From UBA1715 sp045599365 (GTDB lineage Bacteria; Bacteroidota; Bacteroidia; Bacteroidales; UBA1715), in NCBI GenBank assembly GCA_045599365.1, contig JAZRVS010000181.1:1-9035 (forward strand): a stretch of 9,035 nucleotides of DNA, written 5' to 3'. The position numbers were made by a program, and so were the translations under genes. Position 1 is the first letter of the stretch, and every line of letters starts with the position of its first letter. Below are positions 1 through 5,479 of the stretch, in pieces. A model generated the notes under the pieces. It was given only the letters and a program-made list of their open reading frames with translations. It made no database searches and had not been told where the DNA came from.

Positions 1-387
1 CATTGTAACAACACGATCAACGCCACTTTTTTGAAGCAAATTAGCCATCAATTTTGCTCCAATAGAGATTCGAGATTTTTCTTTTCTATCTTGACGAGCA
101 AAACCGAAATACGGAATAACAGCCGTTACGTGAGCTGCAGAAGCACGTTTTGCTGCATCAATCAACAACAAAAGTTCTAATAAGTTGTCAGCTGGAGCAA
201 AAGTTGATTGAACAATGTAAACCTCTTTACCACGAACAGGTTCGTCAAAACGAGGTTCAAATTCACCATCACTAAAACGAGTTACTGCCGAAGCACCCAT
301 TTCAACACCGTAATATTTTACGATTTTATCAGTAAGATAACGGGTTGCTTCACCCGAAAAAATCTTAATTTCTTGACTATCTGCCAT
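1..387 (-). CDS. prs: Ribose-phosphate pyrophosphokinase, N-terminal part (runs off left edge)
   Basis: PRPP synthetase transfers pyrophosphate from ATP to ribose 5-phosphate, giving the PRPP used for purine, pyrimidine, histidine, tryptophan and NAD synthesis in the cytosol. I translated the minus strand from the ATG at 387-385. The frame stays open for 129 codons to the window edge, so the 3' part (about 180 residues in a typical enzyme) is missing. Residues 8-12 (KIFSG) are the usual first strand. FSDGEFEPRF at 38-47 and VYIVQST at 56-62 match the family's N-terminal domain. YFGFARQDRK at 93-102 is the hallmark ATP-binding stretch, and RISIGAKLMANLL at 106-118 follows it as expected. No other in-frame start fits the family better. 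The gene lies 147 bp downstream of lrgB on the same strand, so read-through is possible. Confidence 0.96.
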   Translation of the reverse strand, partial: MADSQEIKIFSGEATRYLTDKIVKYYGVEMGASAVTRFSDGEFEPRFDEPVRGKEVYIVQSTFAPADNLLELLLLIDAAKRASAAHVTAVIPYFGFARQDRKEKSRISIGAKLMANLLQKSGVDRVVTM

Positions 388-534
388 ATTTGTAGTTGTG
401 TATTAAAAACGAAGCGAAATTACTTATTTTTTGTCAATCACAGGTAAAAAGAATGTATATTTTTTAGAGAAAAAAGTCAAAGTAGAAAATTGTTAAGAAG
501 TAAGACAAAAGACTAAAGAACTAAACACTAATCA
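388..534. other. lrgB-prs intergenic spacer
   Basis: I find no gene and no convincing terminator hairpin after lrgB. Next to the lrgB stop, 505-534 is a low-complexity run of degenerate ACTAA-type units. On the minus strand, TAATTTCG (422-415) is a poor match to the Bacteroidetes -7 box and would be the nearest candidate promoter for prs. CTACTTTG near 486-479 is a second weak candidate. I cannot decide between them, nor exclude transcription from lrgAB. Confidence 0.4.
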
Positions 535-1224
535 CTACATAAAAGTTTCTAAAATTGGAATAATAATAGCGGTCATAACCCCCATTAAACCTATAGCCAT
601 ACCAGCTACGGCACCTTCTATTTTTCCCATTTGCATTGCGCGTCCAGTTCCAACACCATGTGCGGCTGCTCCCATTGCCAAGCCACGAGCAATTGGACTT
701 TTTATTTTTAGTTTATCTAGTAACCAGGGTCCAATTACGCTTCCAAAAATACCGCAAATAGCGACAGAAACAGCGGTGAGCGATAGTATTCCGTGTGAAC
801 GAGCAGAAATGCCAAGAGCAATAGGCATTGTAACTGATTTTGGTTCCATTGCTGTGATTATTTCTGTTGGTGCATTGAATAGTTTACAAATACCAATAAC
901 GCTTAGTACGCCAACTAAACTGCCAATGAAAATTGTAATTAAAATTGGGACAAGATTTTTTTTGATGGCGGCAACGTGTTTGTGTAAGTAGTATCCCAAA
1001 GAAACAACAACAGGTCCAAGTAAAAATGTGATAATATGAGTGTTTTTTTCGTACGTTTGATAATCTATGTCAAGTAATAATAGTATTGGAATCAGAAATA
1101 GTATTGCTAATAAAATGGGACTTGTGTATGGCTTTTGAAATCGTTTGTTGATAATCGTTCCTAACCAAAAACAAAATACGGTTAACCCCAAAATAAATGC
1201 TTCACTATGTAATAATTCTTTCAT
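535..1224 (-). CDS. lrgB: LrgB-family integral membrane protein
   Basis: A 229-residue polytopic membrane protein of the LrgB/CidB/YohK family, at full family length. In Gram-positive bacteria LrgAB modulates murein hydrolase activity and programmed lysis. Plant and Bacillus relatives take part in glycolate, glycerate or pyruvate movement, so the substrate here is open. Hydrophobic segments are visible at about residues 8-27, 34-52, 64-82, 92-113, 148-170 and 203-226. The family signature near the C-terminus is clear: AAAHGVGTGRAMQMG (about 186-200), followed by a glycine-rich membrane segment. Conserved PKSVTMPIA lies at about 127-135. The start codon overlaps the lrgA stop in an ATGA, which indicates translational coupling and a joint complex. 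The neighbour prs is probably unrelated in function. Confidence 0.93.
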   Translation of the reverse strand: MKELLHSEAFILGLTVFCFWLGTIINKRFQKPYTSPILLAILFLIPILLLLDIDYQTYEKNTHIITFLLGPVVVSLGYYLHKHVAAIKKNLVPILITIFIGSLVGVLSVIGICKLFNAPTEIITAMEPKSVTMPIALGISARSHGILSLTAVSVAICGIFGSVIGPWLLDKLKIKSPIARGLAMGAAAHGVGTGRAMQMGKIEGAVAGMAIGLMGVMTAIIIPILETFM

Positions 1225-1568
1225 TCGTCTTTGCCAATTTTGTCTTGTAATTTACCGACCACTGTTATTACTAATAGTGTACTTACAATAATTGCAAGTA
1301 TGATTGTGACAATGTGGTCGCCTAAAAGTTTGTAAGATGCCATCAACCCAATACTTGGTGGTAAATATAGTATTGTCATGTTTTCGGTTATGAAAGATGA
1401 AATCACTTCAATAGATTCTTCCTTTACAAAACCTATTTGAAGTGATATAAATAGCAAAATCATACCGATGACGTTGCCAGGTATAAATTCGTTAATGAGA
1501 TAGCTAATAGCTTCTCCTATAACTAAATAGAATAAAATAATAAATATGCCTTTGAGACCATTTGACAT
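1221..1568 (-). CDS. lrgA: LrgA/CidA-family holin-like membrane protein
   Basis: A 115-residue protein with about four membrane segments (roughly 5-25, 31-47, 63-79 and 83-105), the usual size and topology for LrgA/CidA. PGNVIGMILLF (30-40) corresponds to the family's PGS-IG motif, and LYLPPSIGLM (67-76) to its second conserved motif. Family members are proposed to oligomerise like holins and act together with LrgB, encoded downstream with a 4-bp overlap. The frame is open to an ATG at 1589, but I place the start at 1568. A perfect -7 box TATCTTTG occupies 1594-1587, so transcription should begin inside the longer version. A Shine-Dalgarno-like AAGGTGGG sits at 1578-1571 just before the ATG at 1568. 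Family assignment is firm. Its role in lysis or metabolite transport is not shown by the sequence. Confidence 0.9.
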   Translation of the reverse strand: MSNGLKGIFIILFYLVIGEAISYLINEFIPGNVIGMILLFISLQIGFVKEESIEVISSFITENMTILYLPPSIGLMASYKLLGDHIVTIILAIIVSTLLVITVVGKLQDKIGKDE

Positions 1569-1586
1569 AACCCACCTTATTTTCGG

Positions 1587-1594
1587 CAAAGATA
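1587..1594 (-). promoter_or_regulatory. Bacteroidetes-type -7 element for lrgAB
   Basis: The minus strand reads TATCTTTG, an exact match to the Bacteroidetes primary-sigma -7 consensus TAnnTTTG. It lies 19 nt before the preferred lrgA start. The expected transcription start is near 1580, giving a leader of about 12 nt that includes the AAGGTGGG ribosome site. An upstream TTTA at 1620-1617 is only a weak -33 candidate. Confidence 0.6.
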
Positions 1595-1668
1595 TAATTA
1601 TGTATTTAATTTCTTGTAAATTCTACGTTGCTATGATTAGTCCAAATGATTTTTTATCTATGAAGTGT

Positions 1669-1676
1669 TATATTTG
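1669..1676 (+). promoter_or_regulatory. Bacteroidetes-type -7 element for the 1705 gene
   Basis: TATATTTG matches the TAnnTTTG consensus exactly and sits 28 nt before the start codon. I see no good TTTG at -33. It is divergent from the lrgAB promoter, about 75 bp away. Confidence 0.5.
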
Positions 1677-1704
1677 ATTCAAAAATGATAAATGTATTTC
1701 TAAT

Positions 1705-2133
1705 ATGAAAAAACTGATTGTATTGTTTTTGTGTTTATTGCCAATGAGTATGTATGCCCAAGATTGGACTCGTGTTGCTTGTGTAGGGAAAAATCACACA
1801 GTTATTTATAATCAAATAATGAATGGAATTGTAACTCCATTGGAGGCAGATCTTGGTTATGATGATGGACATCAGTTTAAGTTTTATGTTACGACACCAA
1901 GCGAGAGTTGTTACGAAGTAATTCATACGATTGATATTGTTTTGTATGACGAAGCGTTTCTGTATGCAATAGATCAGACTGTGTCATTTGGTAACGATAT
2001 GCATTTGTGCATGGAAGAGGTTCGTTCGCAAGTGGAAGTGTTAGAATATGCACTTCAAAATGTATTTGATCTACCAAATCAAAATAATTTAGGATACAAT
2101 ATACAAGTTGGCAGCACAATTATTTGTAATTAG
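1705..2133 (+). CDS. Secreted protein of unknown function
   Basis: A 142-residue protein I do not recognise. The first 18 residues form a clear Sec signal peptide: basic MKK, a hydrophobic core LIVLFLCLL, then PMSMYA before Q19. The cleavage motif A-Q-D is typical of Bacteroidetes. There is no lipoprotein cysteine at the cleavage site. The mature part is about 124 residues, acidic, and carries four cysteines (in ACVGK, SCYEV, LCMEE and the terminal ICN), which could form two disulfides in the periplasm. No repeats or membrane segments follow. It is transcribed alone, divergent from lrgAB, from a TATATTTG promoter. The start is supported by the signal peptide. Protein-level coding looks real because the translation is well structured, but I cannot infer a function. 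Confidence 0.75.
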   Translation: MKKLIVLFLCLLPMSMYAQDWTRVACVGKNHTVIYNQIMNGIVTPLEADLGYDDGHQFKFYVTTPSESCYEVIHTIDIVLYDEAFLYAIDQTVSFGNDMHLCMEEVRSQVEVLEYALQNVFDLPNQNNLGYNIQVGSTIICN

Positions 2134-2138
2134 GTATC

Positions 2139-2222
2139 TGTAGTCAGTTTTCAGTTTGATTTCCATAATGGTAAGTTGATTACACAAAGAGATTCGTCTG
2201 ACAACTGGTAACTGACAACTAA
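2139..2222. repeat. Dispersed inverted-repeat element, copy A
   Basis: The left arm, TAGTCAGTTTTCAGTT (2142-2157 region), pairs imperfectly with the right arm, which contains AACTGGTAACTGACAACTA (2203-2221). The pairing is in two blocks of about 5-6 bp around a short mismatch. The right arm also holds a near-tandem CTGACAACT. Related arms occur at 7690-7730. The element is intergenic and noncoding, so it resembles a REP- or MITE-like dispersed repeat. Confidence 0.45.
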
Positions 2223-2245
2223 TGTATATCATTCCCTTTATTTTT

Positions 2246-2253
2246 TATCTTTA
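2246..2253 (+). promoter_or_regulatory. Possible -7 element for the 41-residue peptide gene
   Basis: TATCTTTA differs from TAnnTTTG only at the last base. It ends 10 nt before the ATG at 2264, so a transcript from it would have an almost absent leader. No clear -33 element is present. Confidence 0.35.
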
Positions 2254-2263
2254 CGGAAGTAAA

Positions 2264-2389
2264 ATGGTAGATTATGAAAAATTATATTGGAGCATTTTTG
2301 TTGTTGGTTGCGGTGTGTTGCTCTTGATTTCCGTGATCAAGGGCGGAGTATTCGCATGGTACAGAAATAATGGAATGGTTATAAAATAA
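2264..2389 (+). CDS. 41-residue single-span membrane peptide
   Basis: The ATG at 2264 opens a 41-codon frame ending in TAA at 2387-2389. The translation begins MVDYEKLYW, continues with one hydrophobic segment (about residues 10-25, IFVVGCGVLLLISVI), then a basic and polar tail (KGG, WYRNN) ending in K41. That is a plausible N-out/C-in single-pass inner-membrane peptide. A GGAAGT stretch lies 4 nt upstream of the start (2255-2260), a TATCTTTA box lies further upstream, and a strong terminator begins at the stop codon. This gives a complete minimal transcription unit. I recognise no family. Lack of a homologue comparison keeps the confidence moderate. A second frame starting at 2274 closes after 15 codons and is less likely. 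Confidence 0.5.
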   Translation: MVDYEKLYWSIFVVGCGVLLLISVIKGGVFAWYRNNGMVIK

Positions 2390-2420
2390 AAAAGTCCGAC
2401 TGAGTTAGCCGGACTTTTTT
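2388..2420. terminator. Bidirectional intrinsic terminator
   Basis: AAAAAAGTCCG (2388-2398) pairs perfectly over 11 bp with CGGACTTTTTT (2410-2420) around an 11-nt loop. T-runs are present in both orientations. It overlaps the stop of the 41-residue peptide gene and lies 18 bp beyond the ackA stop, so it can end both convergent transcripts. Confidence 0.88.
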
Positions 2421-2438
2421 ATGATAGAATGAAATCGG

Positions 2439-3632
2439 TTACTTTTTTGTAACGATTTTGTATGTATCGCGAGCAATAACGATTTCTTCGTTAGTTTGAA
2501 TGACGAATACTTTAATTTTTGAATTTGGTGTTGAAATAACCCAACTTTCGCCTTGTTTGCTGTTTGCTGCTTGATCAATCTCAATACCGAAACATTCTAA
2601 GCCAGAAAGTATGTTTTTACGTACATCGCCGTCGTGTTCGCCAATACCACCTGCAAATGCAATGCAGTCTGCACCGCCAATTTCAGCAAGATAAGCACCA
2701 ACATATTTCTTTATGCTCAACGCTAACATTTGTTTTGCAAGGTTTGCTTTTACATCGCCATTTGCTGCCATACTTTGCAAGTCACGCATATCAGAAACAC
2801 CTGCAATACCTTTCAAACCACTTTGTTTGTTTACAATGTTGTCGATTTGGTCTATTGTAAGATTTTCGCGGCGCATCATTTGGAAGGCAGCTCCTAAGTC
2901 AACATTTCCAGCACGAGTTCCCATAATTACGCCCTCAAGAGGAGTGAATCCCATAGAAGTGTCAACCGATTTTCCGTTTACAACAGCAGTTACCGACGAA
3001 CCGTTACCAATATGGCAAACAATCGTTTTGCAGTTGTCCAAAGTTTTGTTCATCATTTTTGCAGCTTCCTGCGAAACGTAGCGGTGGCTTGAACCGTGGA
3101 ATCCATAACGACGGATTTTGTATTGTTCGTAGTATTTGTAAGGCAAACCGTACATATACGCAACAGGTTCCATTGTTTGATGGAATGCAGTATCGAATGT
3201 ACCACAGTTAACTGCTTTTGGTAGAGCGGCTTGCGCAGCTTTAATACCTTTTAGGTTTGCAGGGTTGTGGAGTGGTGCAAAATCATTGCATTCTGCGATT
3301 TTTGCAATTGCATCAGGAGTAAGTTCAACACTTTCGCTGAAATATTCGCCACCGTGTACAATACGGTGACCAATAGCTTTAATTTCGTCTGGACTTGAAA
3401 TTAAGCTGCGTTTTGGATCAAGTAAAAGGTCTATTACTTTCGACACGCCAATTTCGTGGTTTTCAATAGGCAAATCAAAAGCTTCTTTGTTGCCGTCAAT
3501 TTCCATTTTGATTTTACCCATTGGTTCGCCAATACGTTCAACAACGCCGACAGCCATAACTTTTTCGGCTGGCATTTCCAATAATTGATATTTTATTGAA
3601 GAACTACCGCAGTTTAAGACTAAAAGTTTCAT
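2439..3632 (-). CDS. ackA: Acetate kinase
   Basis: Converts acetyl phosphate and ADP to acetate and ATP, the substrate-level phosphorylation step of acetate fermentation, in the cytosol. The 397-residue protein has the normal length and all expected motifs of the acetokinase family (ASKHA fold). These are LNCGSSSIKYQLLE at the N-terminus with N7, GHRIVHGGE (88-96, R90), GTFDTAFHQT (144-153, catalytic-site D147), YGFHGSSHRYVS (176-187, H179), HIGNGSSV (207-214), GVIMGTRAGNVD (234-245, R240), FAGGIGEHD (326-334) and NEE at 381-383. They correspond to the known Methanosarcina residues N7, R91, D148, H180, R241 and E384 with a one-residue offset. The frame extends upstream to an ATG at 3668, but the family N-terminus begins at MKLLVLN, so I place the start at 3632. 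Its usual partner pta is 4.1 kb upstream instead of adjacent. Confidence 0.97.
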   Translation of the reverse strand: MKLLVLNCGSSSIKYQLLEMPAEKVMAVGVVERIGEPMGKIKMEIDGNKEAFDLPIENHEIGVSKVIDLLLDPKRSLISSPDEIKAIGHRIVHGGEYFSESVELTPDAIAKIAECNDFAPLHNPANLKGIKAAQAALPKAVNCGTFDTAFHQTMEPVAYMYGLPYKYYEQYKIRRYGFHGSSHRYVSQEAAKMMNKTLDNCKTIVCHIGNGSSVTAVVNGKSVDTSMGFTPLEGVIMGTRAGNVDLGAAFQMMRRENLTIDQIDNIVNKQSGLKGIAGVSDMRDLQSMAANGDVKANLAKQMLALSIKKYVGAYLAEIGGADCIAFAGGIGEHDGDVRKNILSGLECFGIEIDQAANSKQGESWVISTPNSKIKVFVIQTNEEIVIARDTYKIVTKK

Positions 3633-3706
3633 ATTGTTTGTATTTTTTATTTGTCCCACAAATTTCATAAAAAAATATTAAAGTTCAAAGTAGTTGAAAT
3701 AATTCT

Positions 3707-3714
3707 TATATTTG
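3707..3714 (+). promoter_or_regulatory. Bacteroidetes-type -7 element for the DUF3791/DUF3990 cassette
   Basis: TATATTTG is an exact TAnnTTTG match ending 16 nt before the ATG at 3731, implying a leader of about 10 nt. The -33 region has no good TTTG, which suggests a weak or activated promoter. It faces a possible ackA promoter on the other strand at 3728-3721. Confidence 0.5.
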
Positions 3715-3720
3715 AAAACC

Positions 3721-3728
3721 CAAAAGTA
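3721..3728 (-). promoter_or_regulatory. Possible -7 element for ackA
   Basis: The minus strand reads TACTTTTG, an exact fit to TAnnTTTG, about 90 nt upstream of the ackA start. Only a badly spaced TTG lies near -33. CTACTTTG at 3693-3686 is a weaker alternative. ackA needs a promoter of its own here, because opposing genes separate it from pta. Confidence 0.35.
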
Positions 3729-3730
3729 GT

Positions 3731-3964
3731 ATGAGCGAGAAAGAATTACGACAACGAGTTTTGTATTTCATATTTGTGATACAAGATTTCTCTGAACGAT
3801 ATAAAATCCCCGTTCGGAATGCTTTTTTGTATATACAACGTTACAAAGGCTTAGATTTTTTGGAAGAACATTATGCCGCCGAACATTTGCTTTCAATGGA
3901 AGATGTGTTGGACGATGTGACAAAGGTTTGTCAAAAAAATGGAGGAGGCATTTCTGTATGTTAA
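3731..3964 (+). CDS. DUF3791-family small protein, possible antitoxin or partner of the DUF3990 protein
   Basis: A 77-residue, mostly helical, charged protein resembling DUF3791. It has an aromatic-rich first helix (YFIFVIQDFSERY), a middle helix typical of the family (NAFLYIQRYKGLDFL), then AAEHLLSMEDVLDDVTKVC and a terminal GGG. From memory, DUF3791 genes commonly sit directly before DUF3990 genes, and that is the arrangement seen here. Its stop overlaps the next start by 7 bp (ATG at 3958, TAA at 3962-3964), so translation is probably coupled. The order of a small gene then an enzyme-like gene, with its own promoter, is typical of toxin-antitoxin modules. The antitoxin role is an inference. 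Confidence 0.75.
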   Translation: MSEKELRQRVLYFIFVIQDFSERYKIPVRNAFLYIQRYKGLDFLEEHYAAEHLLSMEDVLDDVTKVCQKNGGGISVC

Positions 3965-4470
3965 TATTGTTTCATGGTTCAAATGTACCTATACTAAAAA
4001 TAGATTTGTCGATAGGGCAAGTAAATAAAGATTTTGGAAAAGGATTCTATTTGACTGATATAAAAGACCAAGCAGATGCAATGGCATTTCGTTGTGTGGC
4101 AATAGATTCAGAAAATGGTAAATCACCAATAGTAACGACATTTGAATTTGATGATAGTTGTTTGAGTAATTCGGAATTAAATGTATTATGTTTTGAATCG
4201 GCCACAGCGGAGTGGGCTGAGTTTATAGCAAAAAACAGATTCGCTTCAAGAAACGGTTTCACGCACAACTATGATATTGTGTATGGACCAGTGGCTGATG
4301 ATGGGGTTTATGACCAACTGCATCTCTATATTCGTGGAAGTATAACAGCTGCACAATTGGCCGAAGAATTAAAATTTGTTCATCTGAACAAACAATATTA
4401 TTTCGGTACAAAGAAAGCTATTCAATATTTAAAGATGATAGACTATGGACAAGCAACAAGCAAAAGATGA
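3958..4470 (+). CDS. DUF3990-family protein with ADP-ribosyltransferase-like fold (candidate toxin)
   Basis: A 170-residue protein matching the DUF3990 pattern. LFHGS at 4-8 is followed by DFGKGFYLT at 25-33 and then a QADAMA helix. YDIVYGPVADD spans 105-115, and NKQYYFGTKKAIQYL spans 144-158. Pfam groups DUF3990 with ADP-ribosyltransferase-like folds. HGS and the GFYLT strand look like the His and Tyr positions of an H-Y-E/Q style NAD site, and Q146 could be the third. Catalysis is therefore plausible but unproven. I chose the ATG at 3958 over the one at 3928 because the protein then starts at the family's first strand and a strong GGAGGAGG ribosome site (3941-3948) lies 9 nt upstream. It overlaps the upstream gene by 7 bp and the downstream gene by 26 bp, so the three form one coupled operon. 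Confidence 0.8.
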   Translation: MLILFHGSNVPILKIDLSIGQVNKDFGKGFYLTDIKDQADAMAFRCVAIDSENGKSPIVTTFEFDDSCLSNSELNVLCFESATAEWAEFIAKNRFASRNGFTHNYDIVYGPVADDGVYDQLHLYIRGSITAAQLAEELKFVHLNKQYYFGTKKAIQYLKMIDYGQATSKR

Positions 4471-4660
4471 AATAGCACAAGATTTGGTTATAAGTTTGAT
4501 GCAGGACCATCAAATGTCTATGCAAGAAGCACTAGCAACTTTATATAATTCAACATTATATGAGAAATTACAAGACGATAATACTGGATTGTATTTGCAA
4601 AGTTCTTGTTATTGCTATGAATTTTTGGAACACGAAATGAAATATGGAAAGTTATGTTAA
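4445..4660 (+). CDS. 71-residue acidic helical protein, third gene of the DUF3990 cassette
   Basis: A small protein with net negative charge and predicted helical content. The N-terminal half (EIAQDLVISLMQDHQMSM, QEALATLYNSTLYEKL) reads as two helices. A conserved-looking DDNTGLYLQSSCYCYEFLE and a final EMKYGKL follow. I have seen similar small proteins next to DUF3990 genes but cannot name a family with certainty. It starts inside the last 26 bp of the DUF3990 gene, in another frame, which argues for strict co-expression. It could be the antitoxin, a chaperone for the toxin, or a second regulator. No DNA-binding motif is obvious. The unit ends here; the next plus-strand gene begins 359 bp later. 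Confidence 0.65.
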   Translation: MDKQQAKDEIAQDLVISLMQDHQMSMQEALATLYNSTLYEKLQDDNTGLYLQSSCYCYEFLEHEMKYGKLC

Positions 4661-5019
4661 ACCATTAAAACTTTTTGCCTATGAAGTAAACGCGTAGTTG
4701 TACGCACATTTATAAAATAGCCACTTAGGTGGCGGAAAAAGCGTTTTTTGCTGAATCTTGGATTCTTTGAAATCTGGACAATTTCAAATTTTGTCAACCA
4801 AGAAAGGTAACAAAGACGCTCACGTCGTTTGGCGTGGGTAGTTGTTCTGTTAGTTTGGTTGACAAAGGTACGTCCAGAACCTCAAGAATCCGAATGATAC
4901 AATTAAACAAGTACCTGCGCTTTTTTTATGTGTGTATCCCAACAGCCCCCATAGGTACTTCAACAAAATCTGCGGTTGGGGAAAATTTTGCAGAATAAGT
5001 TAAACTAAACTTTAAAACA
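4661..5019 (+). other. Gene-free stretch with RNA-like structure
   Basis: No credible protein gene is present. The stretch holds, in order, a small GCCAC-TTAG-GTGGC hairpin (4720-4733), a large nested hairpin closed by AAAAAGCG/CGCTTTTT (4736-4925), and two interleaved inverted repeats (4909-4960 and 4938-4980) before the next gene. A possible promoter for the RNA has TTTTTG at 4673-4678 and a poor -7 TAGTTGTA at 4696-4703. Confidence 0.6.
4735..4927 (+). ncRNA. Candidate structured RNA with 6S-like long-hairpin architecture
   Basis: The whole stretch folds as one irregular rod. The outer helix AAAAAGCG (4736-4743) pairs with CGCTTTTT (4918-4925). P1 GGATTCTT (4760-4767) pairs with AAGAATCC (4884-4891). 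P2 TCTGGAC (4773-4779) pairs with GTCCAGA (4872-4878). An asymmetric bubble (4780-4788 against 4868-4871) comes before P3, 4789-4802 with 4854-4867, built on TTTGTCAACC/GGTTGACAAA. Apical helices AACAA/TTGTT (4809-4813/4842-4846) and ACGC/GCGT (4816-4819/4832-4835) follow. Seven Ts at 4921-4927 would end it. A length near 190 nt, paired ends and a central bubble are the features of 6S RNA, for which Bacteroidales-1 and 6S-Flavo are described families. I cannot confirm membership. The alternative is a locus-specific regulatory RNA. Confidence 0.6.
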
Positions 5020-5475
5020 ATGAAAAATGAAATCAAAAAGTACATTGTTTGTGATTCTGCAAGAGCAGAGTCTGGTAAAACAACGTCTTTGTGTCTATTA
5101 GCAGATAAATTGAAATCAAGTAAAAATATAAAACAACTTGATTTCAAGGAATTGAACGAGGTTGATAAGTGGTATTTGTTTGAATGCCAAGATAAAAAGA
5201 TTTGTGTCATTACTAGCGGAGACGATGCGAAACTTGTGAAAACATGGCTCAATTGGGCGTTGAAAGCAAATGTTGACGTGGTTGTATGTGCGTCGCGAAG
5301 CAAAGGTGATACTATACATTGCGTAAATAAATTTGCTTCTCGATGCAATTTTTCTATCGTTAGGTTTTCTAACTATTTCTGCGAAGGCGATGAGTCGGAA
5401 ATCAACGCATTGAATGATTGTACAGCAGAATCAGTTTTAACTGTAATTAAAAAATTATTAAACATTAAATTTTAG
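5020..5475 (+). CDS. Small P-loop-like protein of unknown function
   Basis: A 151-residue protein. Strand YIVCDS (8-13) runs into A14-R-A-E-S-G-K-T21, a Walker A-like loop (pattern GxxxxGKT with the first glycine replaced by alanine), followed by the helix TSLCLLADKL. WYLFECQ and ICVITSGDD read as further strands. VDVVVCASRSKGDT (residues 89-102) is the kind of strand-loop that precedes a Walker B-like or base-binding region, though no canonical hhhD is obvious. So it looks like a minimal or degenerate P-loop NTPase or kinase-like domain, perhaps related to small Bacteroidales ATPases of unknown role. It ends 4 nt before the LRR gene, so the two are probably co-transcribed. An opposing frame over 4926-5348 has no recognisable motif. 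The start is the only good ATG before the first strand. Confidence 0.7.
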   Translation: MKNEIKKYIVCDSARAESGKTTSLCLLADKLKSSKNIKQLDFKELNEVDKWYLFECQDKKICVITSGDDAKLVKTWLNWALKANVDVVVCASRSKGDTIHCVNKFASRCNFSIVRFSNYFCEGDESEINALNDCTAESVLTVIKKLLNIKF

Positions 5476-5479
5476 GATT

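Noticed and set aside
208..447. 79-codon plus-strand frame at the left edge
   Set aside because: Antisense to prs, whose motifs on the minus strand are clear.
505..534. ACTAA-type tandem run as a short repeat array
   Set aside because: Units are degenerate and few; treated as low-complexity sequence.
1735..2119. Two minus-strand frames (63 and 76 codons) opposite the secreted protein
   Set aside because: No motifs; the plus frame has a signal peptide and a promoter.
2713..3081. 122-codon plus-strand frame within ackA
   Set aside because: Lies wholly antisense to an unambiguous acetate kinase gene and has no family features.
3633..3668. 12-codon N-terminal extension of ackA
   Set aside because: Acetate kinases begin at the MKLLVLNCGSSS-type strand. 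The extension is Asn/Lys-rich and not family-like.
4720..4744. GCCAC-TTAG-GTGGC hairpin as the terminator of the DUF3990 cassette
   Set aside because: The stem is only 5 bp and ten bases separate it from the T-run (4744-4749), so it is not a convincing intrinsic terminator. It may instead belong to the 5' side of the candidate RNA.
4926..5348. 140-codon minus-strand open frame opposite the P-loop gene
   Set aside because: The translation has no recognisable motif. The plus-strand frame carries a Walker A-like loop, has a good start and is closely spaced with the LRR gene. The minus frame is a shadow.
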